From positions 1-40,205 of the forward strand of contig NZ_PVXP01000028.1 of assembly GCF_002995845.1 (NCBI RefSeq): DNA of 40,205 bases, written 5' to 3'. Shown one piece after another: positions 1 to 8,222 of the stretch. Numbering within the stretch: the first letter of the stretch is position 1; every line of letters begins with the position of its first letter. The position numbers were made by a program, and so were the translations under genes. The notes under the pieces were generated by a model that was not told where the DNA came from, made no database searches, and saw nothing but the letters and a program-made list of their open reading frames with translations. Origin of the DNA: Clostridium luticellarii. Its GTDB lineage: Bacteria; Bacillota; Clostridia; Clostridiales; Clostridiaceae.

Positions 1-256
1 AAAATCAATACTAACTTCGCATTTCTGCGTCAAACCCCTCGCTGCGGTGCTCAATTACCTAAGTAAGTTCTGCTCCTCGCTCCTGGTTTTCCTTGAACTG
101 CTCGTTATTATTGATTTCAGACTTACTGCCTTTGTTGAAAATTGTTATTAACTTCGCAATACTGCGTCAAAATACTCACTGCGGTACTCATTTACTCAAG
201 TAAACTCTGTTCCTCCTTCGCATTTTTCCTTGTCTTGCTCGTCACTAACAATTTTA
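1..256 (-). repeat. Two tandem ~110-bp imperfect repeat units with paired ends
   Basis: Two related units lie at 2-117 and 138-255. Both share the core ACTTCGC..CTGCGTCAAA..CTGCGGT.CTCA and end in GCTCGT. Each is bounded by its own perfect inverted repeat: AAATCAATA (2-10) with TATTGATTT (109-117), and AAAATTGTTA (138-147) with TAACAATTTT (246-255). The end sequences differ between units but stay complementary within each, which points to a conserved stem. They lie downstream of the minus-strand promoter at 463-491, so they would be transcribed as part of its leader. Function unknown. Confidence 0.7.
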
Positions 257-275
257 GATACATTACGCTAAATAT

Positions 276-301
276 GTAAAACATCATAAATGATGTTTTA
301 C
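276..301. other. Perfect 11-bp hairpin in the leader
   Basis: GTAAAACATCA (276-286) and TGATGTTTTAC (291-301) form a perfect stem with a 4-nt loop. A T-run follows on neither strand, so it does not look like a terminator. A smaller perfect hairpin, AGCTGC/GCAGCT, lies at 341-357. Both would be in the transcript from the promoter at 463-491. Confidence 0.5.
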
Positions 302-340
302 TACCGAACATAACATACAATTTATTTCGAAATTACTTTT

Positions 341-456
341 AGCTGCTTATCGCAGCTCAAAAGAATTGCTGGTTTATTCTCGTATAAGTTTCCTTATATT
401 TATTCTGTTTAATTTTCAAGGATCATCTCAAATTACCTGCCGTCTCTTAAGACAGC
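341..456 (-). ncRNA. rRNA-operon-like leader segment
   Basis: Read on the minus strand, the start of the transcript has a hairpin (GCCGTCT 439-445 with AGACAGC 450-456, one G-U pair). It continues into CCTTGAAAATTAAACAG (406-422), a type of sequence that precedes 16S or 23S genes in many Firmicutes (TTGAAAA-TAAACA). No rRNA sequence is inside the window. The call that an rRNA operon starts beyond coordinate 1 is inference from promoter strength, the TTGAAAATTAAACAG element and leader structure; a tRNA operon is the alternative. Confidence 0.45.
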
Positions 457-462
457 TTTTAT

Positions 463-491
463 AGTATATCATCTGTTACCATGTTTGTCAA
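463..491 (-). promoter_or_regulatory. Perfect sigma-A promoter with A-rich upstream tract
   Basis: On the minus strand TTGACA (486-491) is followed after exactly 17 bp by TATACT (463-468), and a long A-rich tract (about 492-530) lies upstream like an UP element. Expected transcription start is near 455-457, reading toward coordinate 1. This architecture is usual for rRNA operons. The stretch 492-740 between it and the next promoter shows nothing else I can name. Confidence 0.8.
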
Positions 492-740
492 TATTTTTTC
501 AATTTTTTTTATTTTTCAAAATATAAAAATTTGAAATTCTTTGACTTAACCTATTGTTTCTCTGCTTCATGACAACAGTTGATATTCTATCATATTTTCT
601 CCTATTTTCTTTATAATATACACGTATTATATTAATTTATTCCTTGTTTCTATGCCATAATCTATCTTTTTCTTTAATATTCTCATATTGATACACGTGG
701 ATCAGATTACATTAATTCAGCGGTACTTGCAATACAGTAA

Positions 741-770
741 TTGATAAATACCTTTTTATTCTTATATAAT
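741..770 (+). promoter_or_regulatory. Sigma-A promoter of the two-component operon
   Basis: TTGATA (741-746), 18-bp spacer, TATAAT (765-770). The start site near 777 lies downstream of the longest open-frame start (TTG at 741), which supports the ATG at 810 as the true start of the response regulator. Confidence 0.65.
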
Positions 771-809
771 ATCTTATATAATATAAGTAAAAAACAGCGA
801 GGCCTTTAT

Positions 810-1499
810 ATGAATATATCTAAAATATTAATAATAGAAGATGACGAACAAATAAACGACCTTATACGTGATACTTTAAAAAAAGAAAATTACGATATCA
901 CACAATGCTTTAATGGAAGAGATGCACTTTGTAAAAGCTACAATGACTTTCAACTGATCATACTTGATATAATGCTGCCCTATGTGGATGGTATTGATGT
1001 TCTCAGAGAAATACGGAAAAAAAGCACCCTTCCAATTATAATTCTTTCTGCTAAAACTGAGGAATGTGACAGAATAACAGGACTCACTCTTGGTGCCGAT
1101 GACTATATGATAAAACCTTTTTCCCCGAAAGAATTAACAGCAAGAGTAAAATCCCAACTCAGAAGGTACATAAAATACAATCAAAATACCTCTTCATACT
1201 CCTGCCTCCAACATGAAAAATTGGAATTAGACACTCTTGCCCACAAAGTGTTCAAGGCCAACAGGGAATTAAACCTCACTCCAAAGGAATTTGAGCTTTT
1301 AAAACTATTTTTGGAGAACCCAAAACAGGTATTTACTAAGGCACAAATATTCAGCAGAGTATGGGGAGACGATTACCTTAAGGATGACAATACTGTCATG
1401 GTAACTATAAAAAGACTCAGAGATAAAATTGAAGATATGCCGAAACAGCCAAAATATATATTGACTGTATGGGGAATAGGCTATAAACTTGGAGATTGA
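810..1499 (+). CDS. OmpR/PhoB-family response regulator
   Basis: A cytoplasmic transcription factor of 229 aa that should be phosphorylated by the histidine kinase encoded 2 bp downstream. The receiver domain (about 5-118) shows the acidic pair EDD, the phospho-acceptor Asp in LIILDIMLP and the Lys in the MIKPF motif. The C-terminal winged helix (about 135-228) has LTPKEFELLKLF and the VTIKRLRDKIE recognition helix. ATG 810 gives the normal family N-terminus; the upstream in-frame TTG at 741 precedes the predicted transcription start. Its place before an ABC exporter and an S41 protease, and the 11-bp-spaced repeats at 2436-2474, suggest it activates the exporter genes in response to a cell-envelope or peptide-antibiotic signal. 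The inducer is unknown. Confidence 0.9.
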   Translation: MNISKILIIEDDEQINDLIRDTLKKENYDITQCFNGRDALCKSYNDFQLIILDIMLPYVDGIDVLREIRKKSTLPIIILSAKTEECDRITGLTLGADDYMIKPFSPKELTARVKSQLRRYIKYNQNTSSYSCLQHEKLELDTLAHKVFKANRELNLTPKEFELLKLFLENPKQVFTKAQIFSRVWGDDYLKDDNTVMVTIKRLRDKIEDMPKQPKYILTVWGIGYKLGD

Positions 1500-1501
1500 T
1501 T

Positions 1502-2419
1502 ATGGATATATTTGATTGTATTTTAATAATTACATTAATTCTTATGGTCCTCATTATTCTTTATATTTATAAAGCATTAAATCATATCTGCTGTTATATT
1601 GATGAAATACTCCATGGAAATTTGAATCAGAGAATACGGCTTCAGACTCACATAAGTTTTATCAGCAGACTTGTGGTGAAAATAAACGCATTGGCAGAAA
1701 AGCTTCAGAAGGTTGACGTAAAGAACAAATTAAATGAAGAATCCCATAAAAAAATGATTTCAAATATATCTCACGACTTGAGAACTCCGCTTACATCCAT
1801 TCTAGGGTATATGGAGCTCCTGATGAGTGATTCAAAACTACAGCCTTTTGAAAAAGAAAAATACATGAAAATAATATGTGATAAAGGTAACTATCTTTAC
1901 AGCACCCTGGAGGAATTTTTCCAGCTTTCAAAAATAGATTCAAATGATTTTAAACTGGATATAAACAAGATCAACATATGCGAGACTGCACGAAAGAATA
2001 TAATTTCATTCTTCAATGAATTGAGAAGCTTGAACATTGAACCTGAATTGAATTTTCAAGAGGAAAACATATATATGAATTCAGACGAAAAATCTCTAAA
2101 CAGGATTTTCAGCAATTTAATAGGTAATTCATTGAAATATGCAGAAAAAGCTACAAAAATAGGTATAGACATCAATTATAACGAGAATATGATCTTTATA
2201 TCTGTGTGGGACAACGGTATTGGAATACCTGAAGATGAAATAGATTATATATTTGACAGGTTATATACTGTGGAGAAATCGAGAAATTCAAACACCAAAA
2301 GCAGCGGTATCGGCTTAAGTATAGTAAAAAAACTGGTAAAATCCTTGAATGGCCGTATTGACCTGTCCAGTATCCCTCTCAAAAAAACAGAATTCAAAAT
2401 CACCTTCAAAACCAAGTGA
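1502..2419 (+). CDS. Membrane sensor histidine kinase
   Basis: A 305-aa sensor kinase and partner of the preceding regulator. It has one N-terminal hydrophobic segment (about 5-24) and almost no extracellular sensor domain, then a linker and the HisKA domain with phospho-acceptor His in SHDLRTPL (about residue 90). The ATPase domain carries the N box (NLIGNSLKYA), G1 (DNGIGIP) and G2 (GIGLSIVKKL). ATG 1502 is chosen over TTG 1496 because GGAG at 1491-1494 sits at correct distance only for the ATG; the gene begins 2 bp after the regulator stop. Small kinases with little sensor region are typical of peptide-antibiotic detoxification loci (Bce-, Nsr- and Cpr-type), where the transporter often helps sensing. 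That link is inference. Confidence 0.88.
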   Translation: MDIFDCILIITLILMVLIILYIYKALNHICCYIDEILHGNLNQRIRLQTHISFISRLVVKINALAEKLQKVDVKNKLNEESHKKMISNISHDLRTPLTSILGYMELLMSDSKLQPFEKEKYMKIICDKGNYLYSTLEEFFQLSKIDSNDFKLDINKINICETARKNIISFFNELRSLNIEPELNFQEENIYMNSDEKSLNRIFSNLIGNSLKYAEKATKIGIDINYNENMIFISVWDNGIGIPEDEIDYIFDRLYTVEKSRNSNTKSSGIGLSIVKKLVKSLNGRIDLSSIPLKKTEFKITFKTK

Positions 2420-2435
2420 TCATTATTACCCATAA

Positions 2436-2474
2436 TGTAAGAAAATTGTAAGAGCCCTGTAAAAACTATGTAAG
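2436..2474 (+). promoter_or_regulatory. Four TGTAAG-type direct repeats with exact 11-bp period
   Basis: TGTAAG at 2436, TGTAAG at 2447, TGTAAA at 2458 and TGTAAG at 2469 are each 11 bp apart, so all face the same side of the helix. This matches the tandem sites bound by OmpR/PhoB-family dimers; the minus strand reads CTTACA/TTTACA. They lie between the kinase stop and the ABC ATPase start, just upstream of a -10-like TATATT/TATTAT (2485-2492) that has no good -35. That arrangement suggests an activator-dependent promoter for the exporter genes. Confidence 0.7.
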
Positions 2475-2544
2475 GATTATGTTGTATATTATAGACATAA
2501 TCCTTTTTGCAATATCAGGAATCAAAAAAACTGGAGGAAATAAA

Positions 2545-3453
2545 ATGGACACCATACTAAAAACTTATAATTTAACCAGATATTTTAAAAATTTCACTGC
2601 CGTGGACAATTTAAACATGACCATAGAAAAAGGTGACATATACGGTTTTCTTGGAGAAAACGGTGCCGGCAAAACCACCACCATACGTATGATAATGCAG
2701 CTGGTAAAACCAAGTTCCGGAGAAATAGAACTGTTTTCACAAAAATCGGCAAACAGTAGATATCTTCTCCAGAAAATAGGCTCCATAATAGAATATCCCG
2801 GATTTTACCCAAATCTCACAGCAGGCGAAAATCTGGAAATACACAGGAGAATGATGGGCATTCAGGGAAAGAACTGTATAGATGAAGCCCTGAAATTGGT
2901 GGATATAAGGGATGTTAAAAATAAAAAAGTAAAGGAATTTTCTCTTGGCATGAAGCAGAGACTTGGAATAGCAAGAGCCCTCCTTCATCACCCTGAATTT
3001 CTCATACTTGACGAGCCCACCAACGGCCTTGACCCAACTGGCATAAAGGAAATCAGAGAACTTATACTGGAGCTGTGCCACAAGCAGAATATTACATTTT
3101 TGATCTCAAGTCATATTCTAAGTGAAATTCAGCTTATGGCCACAAAAATTGGGATAATCCACAGAGGTTCTCTTCTGGAGGAAATATCCTATGATGAACT
3201 CCAGAAGAGAAACAGGCACTATATAAACATAAAAGTAAATGACGATAAAAAAGCTTCTTTTGTTCTGGAGGAAAAGCTGAACATACATGACTACATTATC
3301 TGGGAGAAGAATAATCTGCGGGTTTATGAAAAGCTTCAGGAAATTTCAAATATAAACAGGATTTTAGTTTCAAATAACTTGTCTGTAGAAGAGATATGTT
3401 TGAAGATAGACAGCCTTGAGGATCATTTTCTCAGGCTTACAGGAGGAAAATAG
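2545..3453 (+). CDS. ABC-2 exporter ATPase (peptide-antibiotic resistance type)
   Basis: A 302-aa ATP-binding subunit. Walker A is GENGAGKTTT, the Q loop follows PSSGEI, the signature is SLGMKQRLG and Walker B is LILDEPTNGLDP. The C-terminal ~80 residues form an extension common in LanF/BcrA-type ATPases. ATG 2545 is preceded by GGAGG at 2533-2537; the longer frame from 2479 starts near the predicted promoter and is rejected. The stop directly abuts the ATG of the first permease. With the two permeases it should make a LanFEG/CprABC-like efflux pump for lantibiotics or cationic peptides. The substrate is inferred from operon type, not seen in the sequence. Confidence 0.9.
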   Translation: MDTILKTYNLTRYFKNFTAVDNLNMTIEKGDIYGFLGENGAGKTTTIRMIMQLVKPSSGEIELFSQKSANSRYLLQKIGSIIEYPGFYPNLTAGENLEIHRRMMGIQGKNCIDEALKLVDIRDVKNKKVKEFSLGMKQRLGIARALLHHPEFLILDEPTNGLDPTGIKEIRELILELCHKQNITFLISSHILSEIQLMATKIGIIHRGSLLEEISYDELQKRNRHYINIKVNDDKKASFVLEEKLNIHDYIIWEKNNLRVYEKLQEISNINRILVSNNLSVEEICLKIDSLEDHFLRLTGGK

Positions 3454-4206
3454 ATGTTCAATATAATATATGGTGAATTTTTAAAACTCAAAAGATCCTA
3501 CTTGATCATTGCATCTATTATTGCTTCCATCTTCATACCCCTTGTTCAATGTGTTATGTCCCTTTCCAACGACTACACAGGTATATCTGATGCACTTAAA
3601 AGTACCCTGGTTAAAGATTACAGAACCAGTACAGAATTATTGTGTTTTCAATTTTTGTATATTATATTTTTTGCCTTTATATCAGGTTATATTTTCTCAA
3701 GGGAATTCTCGGATAAAACCGCCAATGTTCTCTACTCCTACCCCTTTGGAAGGATAAAGATATTTGCAGGCAAACTAATTGCCATATATTTGATAATCCT
3801 GTTTGTGTACATATGCCAGTTTGCCGCTGTTTACGCTGCCTTGTACATAGCCTGGGGGGAACTTCCATCTCTGAGTTTTATAATTACGGATATAAAAGTC
3901 AATCTTTATTCCATGTTATTTCAGTTTTTAATAATTTCTATACCTGTATTCATTGGAATAATTACAAAGAATATTGTCTTTCCCCTGGTTTACGGAATAC
4001 TGGCAGCAGTTTCATCTTCATTCTTCATGGCTGCAGGAGGCATATATCTCCAGATGTCACCTTTGATGCTTCCCTCACTTCCCATATACTTCTTTTACAA
4101 GGGAGATCCCATTGACTTTATACTTCTTTTCACAAATATTATATTCATCCTTTCCATATCCATCCTTTTCTGCATTTATTGCTGCAAATTCATGGATATG
4201 GAGTGA
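3454..4206 (+). CDS. ABC-2 permease, LanE-like
   Basis: A 250-aa integral membrane protein with about six hydrophobic segments. It begins MFNIIYGEFLKLKRSY, the usual start of lantibiotic-protection permeases, and contains FSREFSDKTANVLYSYP, a motif shared with the next permease (FSREFSDKTASTLYTYP). GGAGG at 3442-3446 inside the ATPase 3' end is its ribosome site, so translation is coupled. It probably forms the membrane pore with the ATPase and the second permease. Confidence 0.85.
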   Translation: MFNIIYGEFLKLKRSYLIIASIIASIFIPLVQCVMSLSNDYTGISDALKSTLVKDYRTSTELLCFQFLYIIFFAFISGYIFSREFSDKTANVLYSYPFGRIKIFAGKLIAIYLIILFVYICQFAAVYAALYIAWGELPSLSFIITDIKVNLYSMLFQFLIISIPVFIGIITKNIVFPLVYGILAAVSSSFFMAAGGIYLQMSPLMLPSLPIYFFYKGDPIDFILLFTNIIFILSISILFCIYCCKFMDME

Positions 4207-4272
4207 TTGTCAGATTTCTGTGAAACTTACTTTTTGCACTTTGAATTTCAGAATAAATAAGGAGGCCTTGAA

Positions 4273-4998
4273 ATGCCAAACATAATATACTGTGAACTCT
4301 TGAAATTAAAAAGAAGCTATACATCTTCCCTTATCTTAATCGGAGGCACGGCCATGACAATACTCATGTTTCTGGCAAGATTTATTACAGAAAGTGAGAT
4401 GATTTACGAAAAATATGCCTACAACATAGACCAGATAAATTTTCTAATGATATATCCCATACTTTTTACACTTGCTGCAGCCTATGTTTTCTCAAGGGAA
4501 TTCTCAGACAAGACTGCCAGCACATTGTATACCTACCCTGTAAGCAGGTTTAAAATTTTTATGGGAAAATTAATTTCAATTTATGTTCTCATATTCATTA
4601 CATACATAGTCGAAAGCTTGTCCATACCTGTCAGTTATTATTTTTTACACGGAGCTATACCAGAGTATTCCCTGATGATAACCACTGTTAAAGCCCAGGC
4701 ATGTTCCCTGCTTTTTCAGTTCTTGCTGATTCCCATTCCAGTACTGATCGTAAATATGAGCAAAAATATGACAATACCTTCTTTATACGGAATTCTATCC
4801 TTTGTATTGAACACCCTGCTGATGGATAAGACAGAGCATCTTGAATACATACCTACTGCCTACCCCTATCTTTCAGCAGCATACATCTACAATTTAAGAG
4901 ACATCCGCTTGAGCTGTATTATAATAGGCACTGTCTCCATTTTTATATTATTTATTTCCGCCTCTCTGTACAGCTTCTGCAGTCAGGATATAGTCTAG
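4273..4998 (+). CDS. ABC-2 permease, LanG-like
   Basis: A 241-aa paralogue of the preceding permease: the same order of about six membrane segments, the N-terminal IIYCELLKLKRSY motif and the conserved FSREFSDKTAS segment. It is preceded by AAGGAGG and lies 66 bp after its sister; nothing notable is in the gap. Two related but unequal permeases plus one ATPase is the arrangement of LanFEG immunity and CprABC exporters, which suggests a heterodimeric pore. Confidence 0.85.
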   Translation: MPNIIYCELLKLKRSYTSSLILIGGTAMTILMFLARFITESEMIYEKYAYNIDQINFLMIYPILFTLAAAYVFSREFSDKTASTLYTYPVSRFKIFMGKLISIYVLIFITYIVESLSIPVSYYFLHGAIPEYSLMITTVKAQACSLLFQFLLIPIPVLIVNMSKNMTIPSLYGILSFVLNTLLMDKTEHLEYIPTAYPYLSAAYIYNLRDIRLSCIIIGTVSIFILFISASLYSFCSQDIV

Positions 4999-5030
4999 AG
5001 CTTATACTTAAACATGAAAAGGAGTTTGAA

Positions 5031-6275
5031 ATGAATAAATTCATAAAAATCATCATATGTATATCCATTATATGTTCTGCTTTGTCACTTGCAGCCTGTG
5101 AAACTCAATATCTGGGCGGCAGCAGGGATACCCGATGGGAAAAGGACTTAAACTACCTGCAAAATGCCCTTCCCCAAAAACACGTGGATGCTTTTCCAAA
5201 AATCAGTGAAAATAATTTCAACAGCGAAATGGAGAATTTGAAAAATTCCATATCAAAGCTTAACGACGACGAAATAACTGCAGGAATTTACAGAATAACT
5301 GCTTCACTGGGAGACAGTCATACTTCTGCCTATAAAAAGCCAGATCATATCTATCCTTTTGAATTTTATTATTTCAAGGATGGTATTTACGTCATAAACA
5401 CCACCGCTCAATACAAAAGATCCCTCTATGGAAAGCTTTTGAAAATAGATGACATGGATGTGGAAAAAGTAAAAGAACATATTTTGCCTCTTATTGTGAA
5501 AGACAATTATGCCATGATAAAAAAGAGCCTTCCAAAATACCTTATGAATGCAGACATCCTTCATGGGCTCAAAATTGTAAATCCTGCAAAAAACACTGCT
5601 TTCACTTTTAAAGATATACATGGAAACATATTTGATTTGAATATAGATCCCAAACCTGCCCATGACTTAAAAGGCAAATTTATTGCAGCAGGTAAACCTG
5701 ACAGCTCTTACCCACTTTACCGGCAAAAAAGCAATTTGAATTACTGGTATGAATATGTGGAAAGTAAAAAGCTGCTGTACTTCAAATACAACAAATGCGA
5801 GGAGGAAGAAAATGAATCCCTGGAGGACTTTACAAACAAAATGCTTAAATTCATGGATACTCACCCTGTGGATAAATTTGTAATTGACATGCGGGACAAT
5901 CCCGGCGGCAGTGACAAATACATGAATTCAATTATACAGTGGATAAAAAGCAATAAACTCAATAATAAAGACAGATTTTTTGTGATAACCGGAAGGGCAA
6001 CTTTTTCCTCTGCACTAATAAACCTGGTTCAATTGAGAGATGAAACCAACGCCAGTTTTGTAGGTGAGGAAACCAGCGGAAAACCAAATCATTTTGGAGC
6101 TGTAAGAACTTTTGATCTTCCCAATTCAAAAATAAGTATACAATATTCCACCCAGTTCAACAGAATCTCCAGAGATAATGACAATACCTTTAGTCCTGAT
6201 AAGATAGTTGAAATCTCCATAGAGGATTATATAAACAAAAGAGATCCTGTGCTCAACTATATCACGAACAAGTAA
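5031..6275 (+). CDS. S41-family peptidase-like lipoprotein (NSR-like)
   Basis: A 414-aa exported lipoprotein. Residues 1-22 are a signal peptide ending in the lipobox LAAC (lipidated Cys23). The body is a tail-specific-protease fold: the conserved GDSHTS gives the candidate catalytic His97, the VIDMRDNPGGS segment (about 285-296) is the S41 hallmark, and TGRATFSSA places the candidate nucleophile at Ser327, corresponding to the TASSAEM motif of the nisin resistance protease NSR. NSR cleaves the lantibiotic tail at the membrane. Encoded 32 bp after the exporter permease with its own AAGGAG site, it completes a kinase/regulator/exporter/protease set. Activity on a specific peptide is inference. 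Confidence 0.82.
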   Translation: MNKFIKIIICISIICSALSLAACETQYLGGSRDTRWEKDLNYLQNALPQKHVDAFPKISENNFNSEMENLKNSISKLNDDEITAGIYRITASLGDSHTSAYKKPDHIYPFEFYYFKDGIYVINTTAQYKRSLYGKLLKIDDMDVEKVKEHILPLIVKDNYAMIKKSLPKYLMNADILHGLKIVNPAKNTAFTFKDIHGNIFDLNIDPKPAHDLKGKFIAAGKPDSSYPLYRQKSNLNYWYEYVESKKLLYFKYNKCEEEENESLEDFTNKMLKFMDTHPVDKFVIDMRDNPGGSDKYMNSIIQWIKSNKLNNKDRFFVITGRATFSSALINLVQLRDETNASFVGEETSGKPNHFGAVRTFDLPNSKISIQYSTQFNRISRDNDNTFSPDKIVEISIEDYINKRDPVLNYITNK

Positions 6276-6279
6276 AAAG

Positions 6280-6312
6280 CAGCCTTTTGAAGAGTATAAA
6301 TTCAAAAGGCTG
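6280..6312 (-). terminator. Terminator between convergent operons
   Basis: A perfect 12-bp stem, CAGCCTTTTGAA (6280-6291) with TTCAAAAGGCTG (6301-6312). On the minus strand it is followed by CTTTTT, so it ends the folate operon. On the plus strand the following sequence is less T-rich, but the stem begins 5 bp after the S41 stop and may serve both directions. Confidence 0.8.
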
Positions 6313-6319
6313 GATTACT

Positions 6320-7147
6320 TTACATTTTTTCTGTTTTTTCCAATTCAGTGGTCAAATCTATTATTCTGGCATTTAAAACAGGATGCACAACATAGGGTGC
6401 AATATCACACAGAGGTTTTAATACAAACAACCTTTTATGCATTCTCGGATGGGGTATGACTATCTTTTCATCTGCAGTAACCAGATTATCATATAAAACC
6501 ACATCCAGATCCAGAGTTCTGGGACCCCACTTTATTTTTCTTTCTCTCTTTAACTTCTTTTCCACCTGCATTAAAAAATCTATAAGTTCTTCCGGAGTCA
6601 GTAAGGTTTCCAACTCCAGGGCTCCATTTAAAAAATCACCTTGTTTTAAATATCCTACAGGCTTTGTTTCATATAATTTGGACATTTTGACTATTCTGCT
6701 CGAATCAGAAGAATTTATAGCATGGACAGCATCTTTTATATTCTGTTCTCTGTCTCCCAAATTGGAGCCCACAGAAATATAAGTTCTGTGCCAACGCCTG
6801 TCCACTTCAATTGCTGCCCATTTAAGCGGCTTGCCTATGGGTGCCCAGGGTTTTTTAACTCTCACTTTTACCCGTTTCACCCTTGCATATTTTTTTAATA
6901 TAAATTCTGACAGAACTTCTGCCGATGTTTCAATAAGATCATATTTTTTCTTTTTGAATTCCCCTTCCACATCATTGCAGAGCACTGCATAATTTATGGT
7001 ACTGCTGAGATCATCATGCTTCCCGGCATCTCTTAAATCAAGATACAATTTTAAAGATATCAAAAATTTTTGGCCCATATCTTTTTCAGCTTGATTTACT
7101 CCGTGATGTGCATAAACCTCTAAATCTTCTATATATATAACATCCAT
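6320..7147 (-). CDS. folBK: FolB-FolK fusion: dihydroneopterin aldolase / HPPK
   Basis: A 275-aa bifunctional enzyme. Residues 1-117 are dihydroneopterin aldolase (DLEVYAHHGV at the start, conserved Glu in DLIETSAE, Lys in RVKKPWAP), making 6-hydroxymethyl-dihydropterin. Residues 118-275 are 6-hydroxymethyl-dihydropterin pyrophosphokinase (SVGSNLGDRE, RKIKWGPRTLDLDVVLYD with the two metal-binding Asp, IPHPRMHKR). ATG 7147 has AGGAGGT upstream. It is the last gene of folP-folE-HD-folBK, so three successive steps to dihydropteroate are encoded together. Fusion of these two steps is known in several Firmicutes. Confidence 0.95.
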   Translation of the reverse strand: MDVIYIEDLEVYAHHGVNQAEKDMGQKFLISLKLYLDLRDAGKHDDLSSTINYAVLCNDVEGEFKKKKYDLIETSAEVLSEFILKKYARVKRVKVRVKKPWAPIGKPLKWAAIEVDRRWHRTYISVGSNLGDREQNIKDAVHAINSSDSSRIVKMSKLYETKPVGYLKQGDFLNGALELETLLTPEELIDFLMQVEKKLKRERKIKWGPRTLDLDVVLYDNLVTADEKIVIPHPRMHKRLFVLKPLCDIAPYVVHPVLNARIIDLTTELEKTEKM

Positions 7148-7168
7148 CTGGGACCTCCTAACTGCGCA

Positions 7169-7657
7169 TCAATACTCAATACCGTAATTTTTCTTTTCCT
7201 CCGGCCAGCTGCAGTCGGAAAATACACTGCACATAAAACATTTTCTTGATATCTTATCACTTTTATAAAATATCTTCTTCAATGAATCCCAATTATCTGA
7301 TTTTCTATGACTGCCTATAAGATCCAGCACTTGCTTTTTCTCATATTCATCAAACCCGCATTTTTCCAATATATCCTTGGCAATTTTAACACCTGCAATT
7401 TCATGAGGTGTACCTTTTTCATACTGCTCCCCTCTTCCTATATCATGGAGCAGTGCAGCTGCATATATTATTTGTTTTTCCACTTTTATATTTTTTTCAA
7501 GCACCATTATATATGCAATCCTGGCGACATCCATAAGATGGCAGATGCCGTGCCTGCAAAATTTCCTGGTTCTTTCCATATCATCTATCCGAGACAGATA
7601 TCTGCAAAAATCATGATTTTTCAATATGGCATTGACCTTTTCCACAATAAACACCAC
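7169..7657 (-). CDS. HD-domain phosphohydrolase in the folate operon
   Basis: A 162-aa cytoplasmic protein with an HD metal-dependent phosphohydrolase domain: HGICHLMDVARIA gives the first His, ALLHDIGRG the HD pair, and later GTPHEIAG and IGSHRKSDN the accessory His residues. The C-terminus has a small Cys cluster (CFMCSVFSDC). The start is uncertain: GTG 7657, GTG 7654 and GTG 7645 all lie just after the folE stop and none has a strong Shine-Dalgarno, so translation is probably coupled to folE. Its operon position suggests it may act on a phosphorylated pterin, for example removing phosphate from dihydroneopterin triphosphate. That role is inference. Confidence 0.75.
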   Translation of the reverse strand: MVFIVEKVNAILKNHDFCRYLSRIDDMERTRKFCRHGICHLMDVARIAYIMVLEKNIKVEKQIIYAAALLHDIGRGEQYEKGTPHEIAGVKIAKDILEKCGFDEYEKKQVLDLIGSHRKSDNWDSLKKIFYKSDKISRKCFMCSVFSDCSWPEEKKNYGIEY

Positions 7658-7661
7658 ACTT

Positions 7662-8222
7662 TTATTCTACATTGAGCATTTTATATACTTCTTCCCTATA
7701 TCTGGAGTCCTCTTTGAATATTCCTCTGGTAGCCGTAGTAACAGTCTTGCTTCCAGGTTTTTTTACTCCCCTCATGGTCATGCACATGTGTTCAGCCTTT
7801 ACAACCACCATAACTCCTTTGGCATTCAAATACTTCATTATTGAATCCGCAATTTGAATAGTCATTCTCTCCTGGAGCTGAAGTCTTTTTGCAAAAACCT
7901 CCACAGTTCTGGCCAATTTGCTTAAACCAACAACTTTATCATTGGGAACATAGGCAATATGTACTTTACCATAAAAAGGCATAAAATGATGTTCACACAT
8001 GGAATAAAATACAATATCCTTTTCCAATACTATATCAGCACTGTCCACCGTAAATACCTTTTTTAAATGCTTTTCAGGACTCTCCCCAAATCCGGAAAAT
8101 ATTTCTTTATACATCCTTGCAATTCTATCTGGTGTTTCCACCAATCCTTCTCTTTCAGGATCTTCCCCTATAGCTTCAATAATCATCTTTATTGCTTTTC
8201 TAATTTTGCCATCATCCATCAT
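7662..8222 (-). CDS. folE: GTP cyclohydrolase I
   Basis: A 186-aa enzyme converting GTP to 7,8-dihydroneopterin triphosphate, the first step of folate synthesis. It carries [20 protein letters not shown], the zinc/active-site segment [18 protein letters not shown] and [11 protein letters not shown], with Cys and His ligands in place. The open frame extends to GTG 8288, but family length and alignment favour the ATGs at 8231, 8222 or 8219. ATG 8222 is chosen because it overlaps (ATGA) the stop of a short upstream frame that has the only good ribosome site (see 8219-8267). Confidence 0.93.
   Translation of the reverse strand: MMDDGKIRKAIKMIIEAIGEDPEREGLVETPDRIARMYKEIFSGFGESPEKHLKKVFTVDSADIVLEKDIVFYSMCEHHFMPFYGKVHIAYVPNDKVVGLSKLARTVEVFAKRLQLQERMTIQIADSIMKYLNAKGVMVVVKAEHMCMTMRGVKKPGSKTVTTATRGIFKEDSRYREEVYKMLNVE

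Noticed and set aside
1-500. CRISPR array suggested by the repeated units at the left edge
   Set aside because: Only two ~110-bp imperfect copies with stem-forming ends; there are no short identical repeats with unique spacers and no cas genes.
741-809. N-terminal extension of the response regulator from TTG 741
   Set aside because: TTG 741 is the -35 of the predicted promoter, and the extra 23 residues do not fit the receiver-domain start.
2737-3081. Open frames opposite the ABC ATPase and many other antisense frames across the window
   Set aside because: They lack ribosome sites, lie wholly inside well-supported genes and have no family resemblance; they are shadows of the real coding frames.
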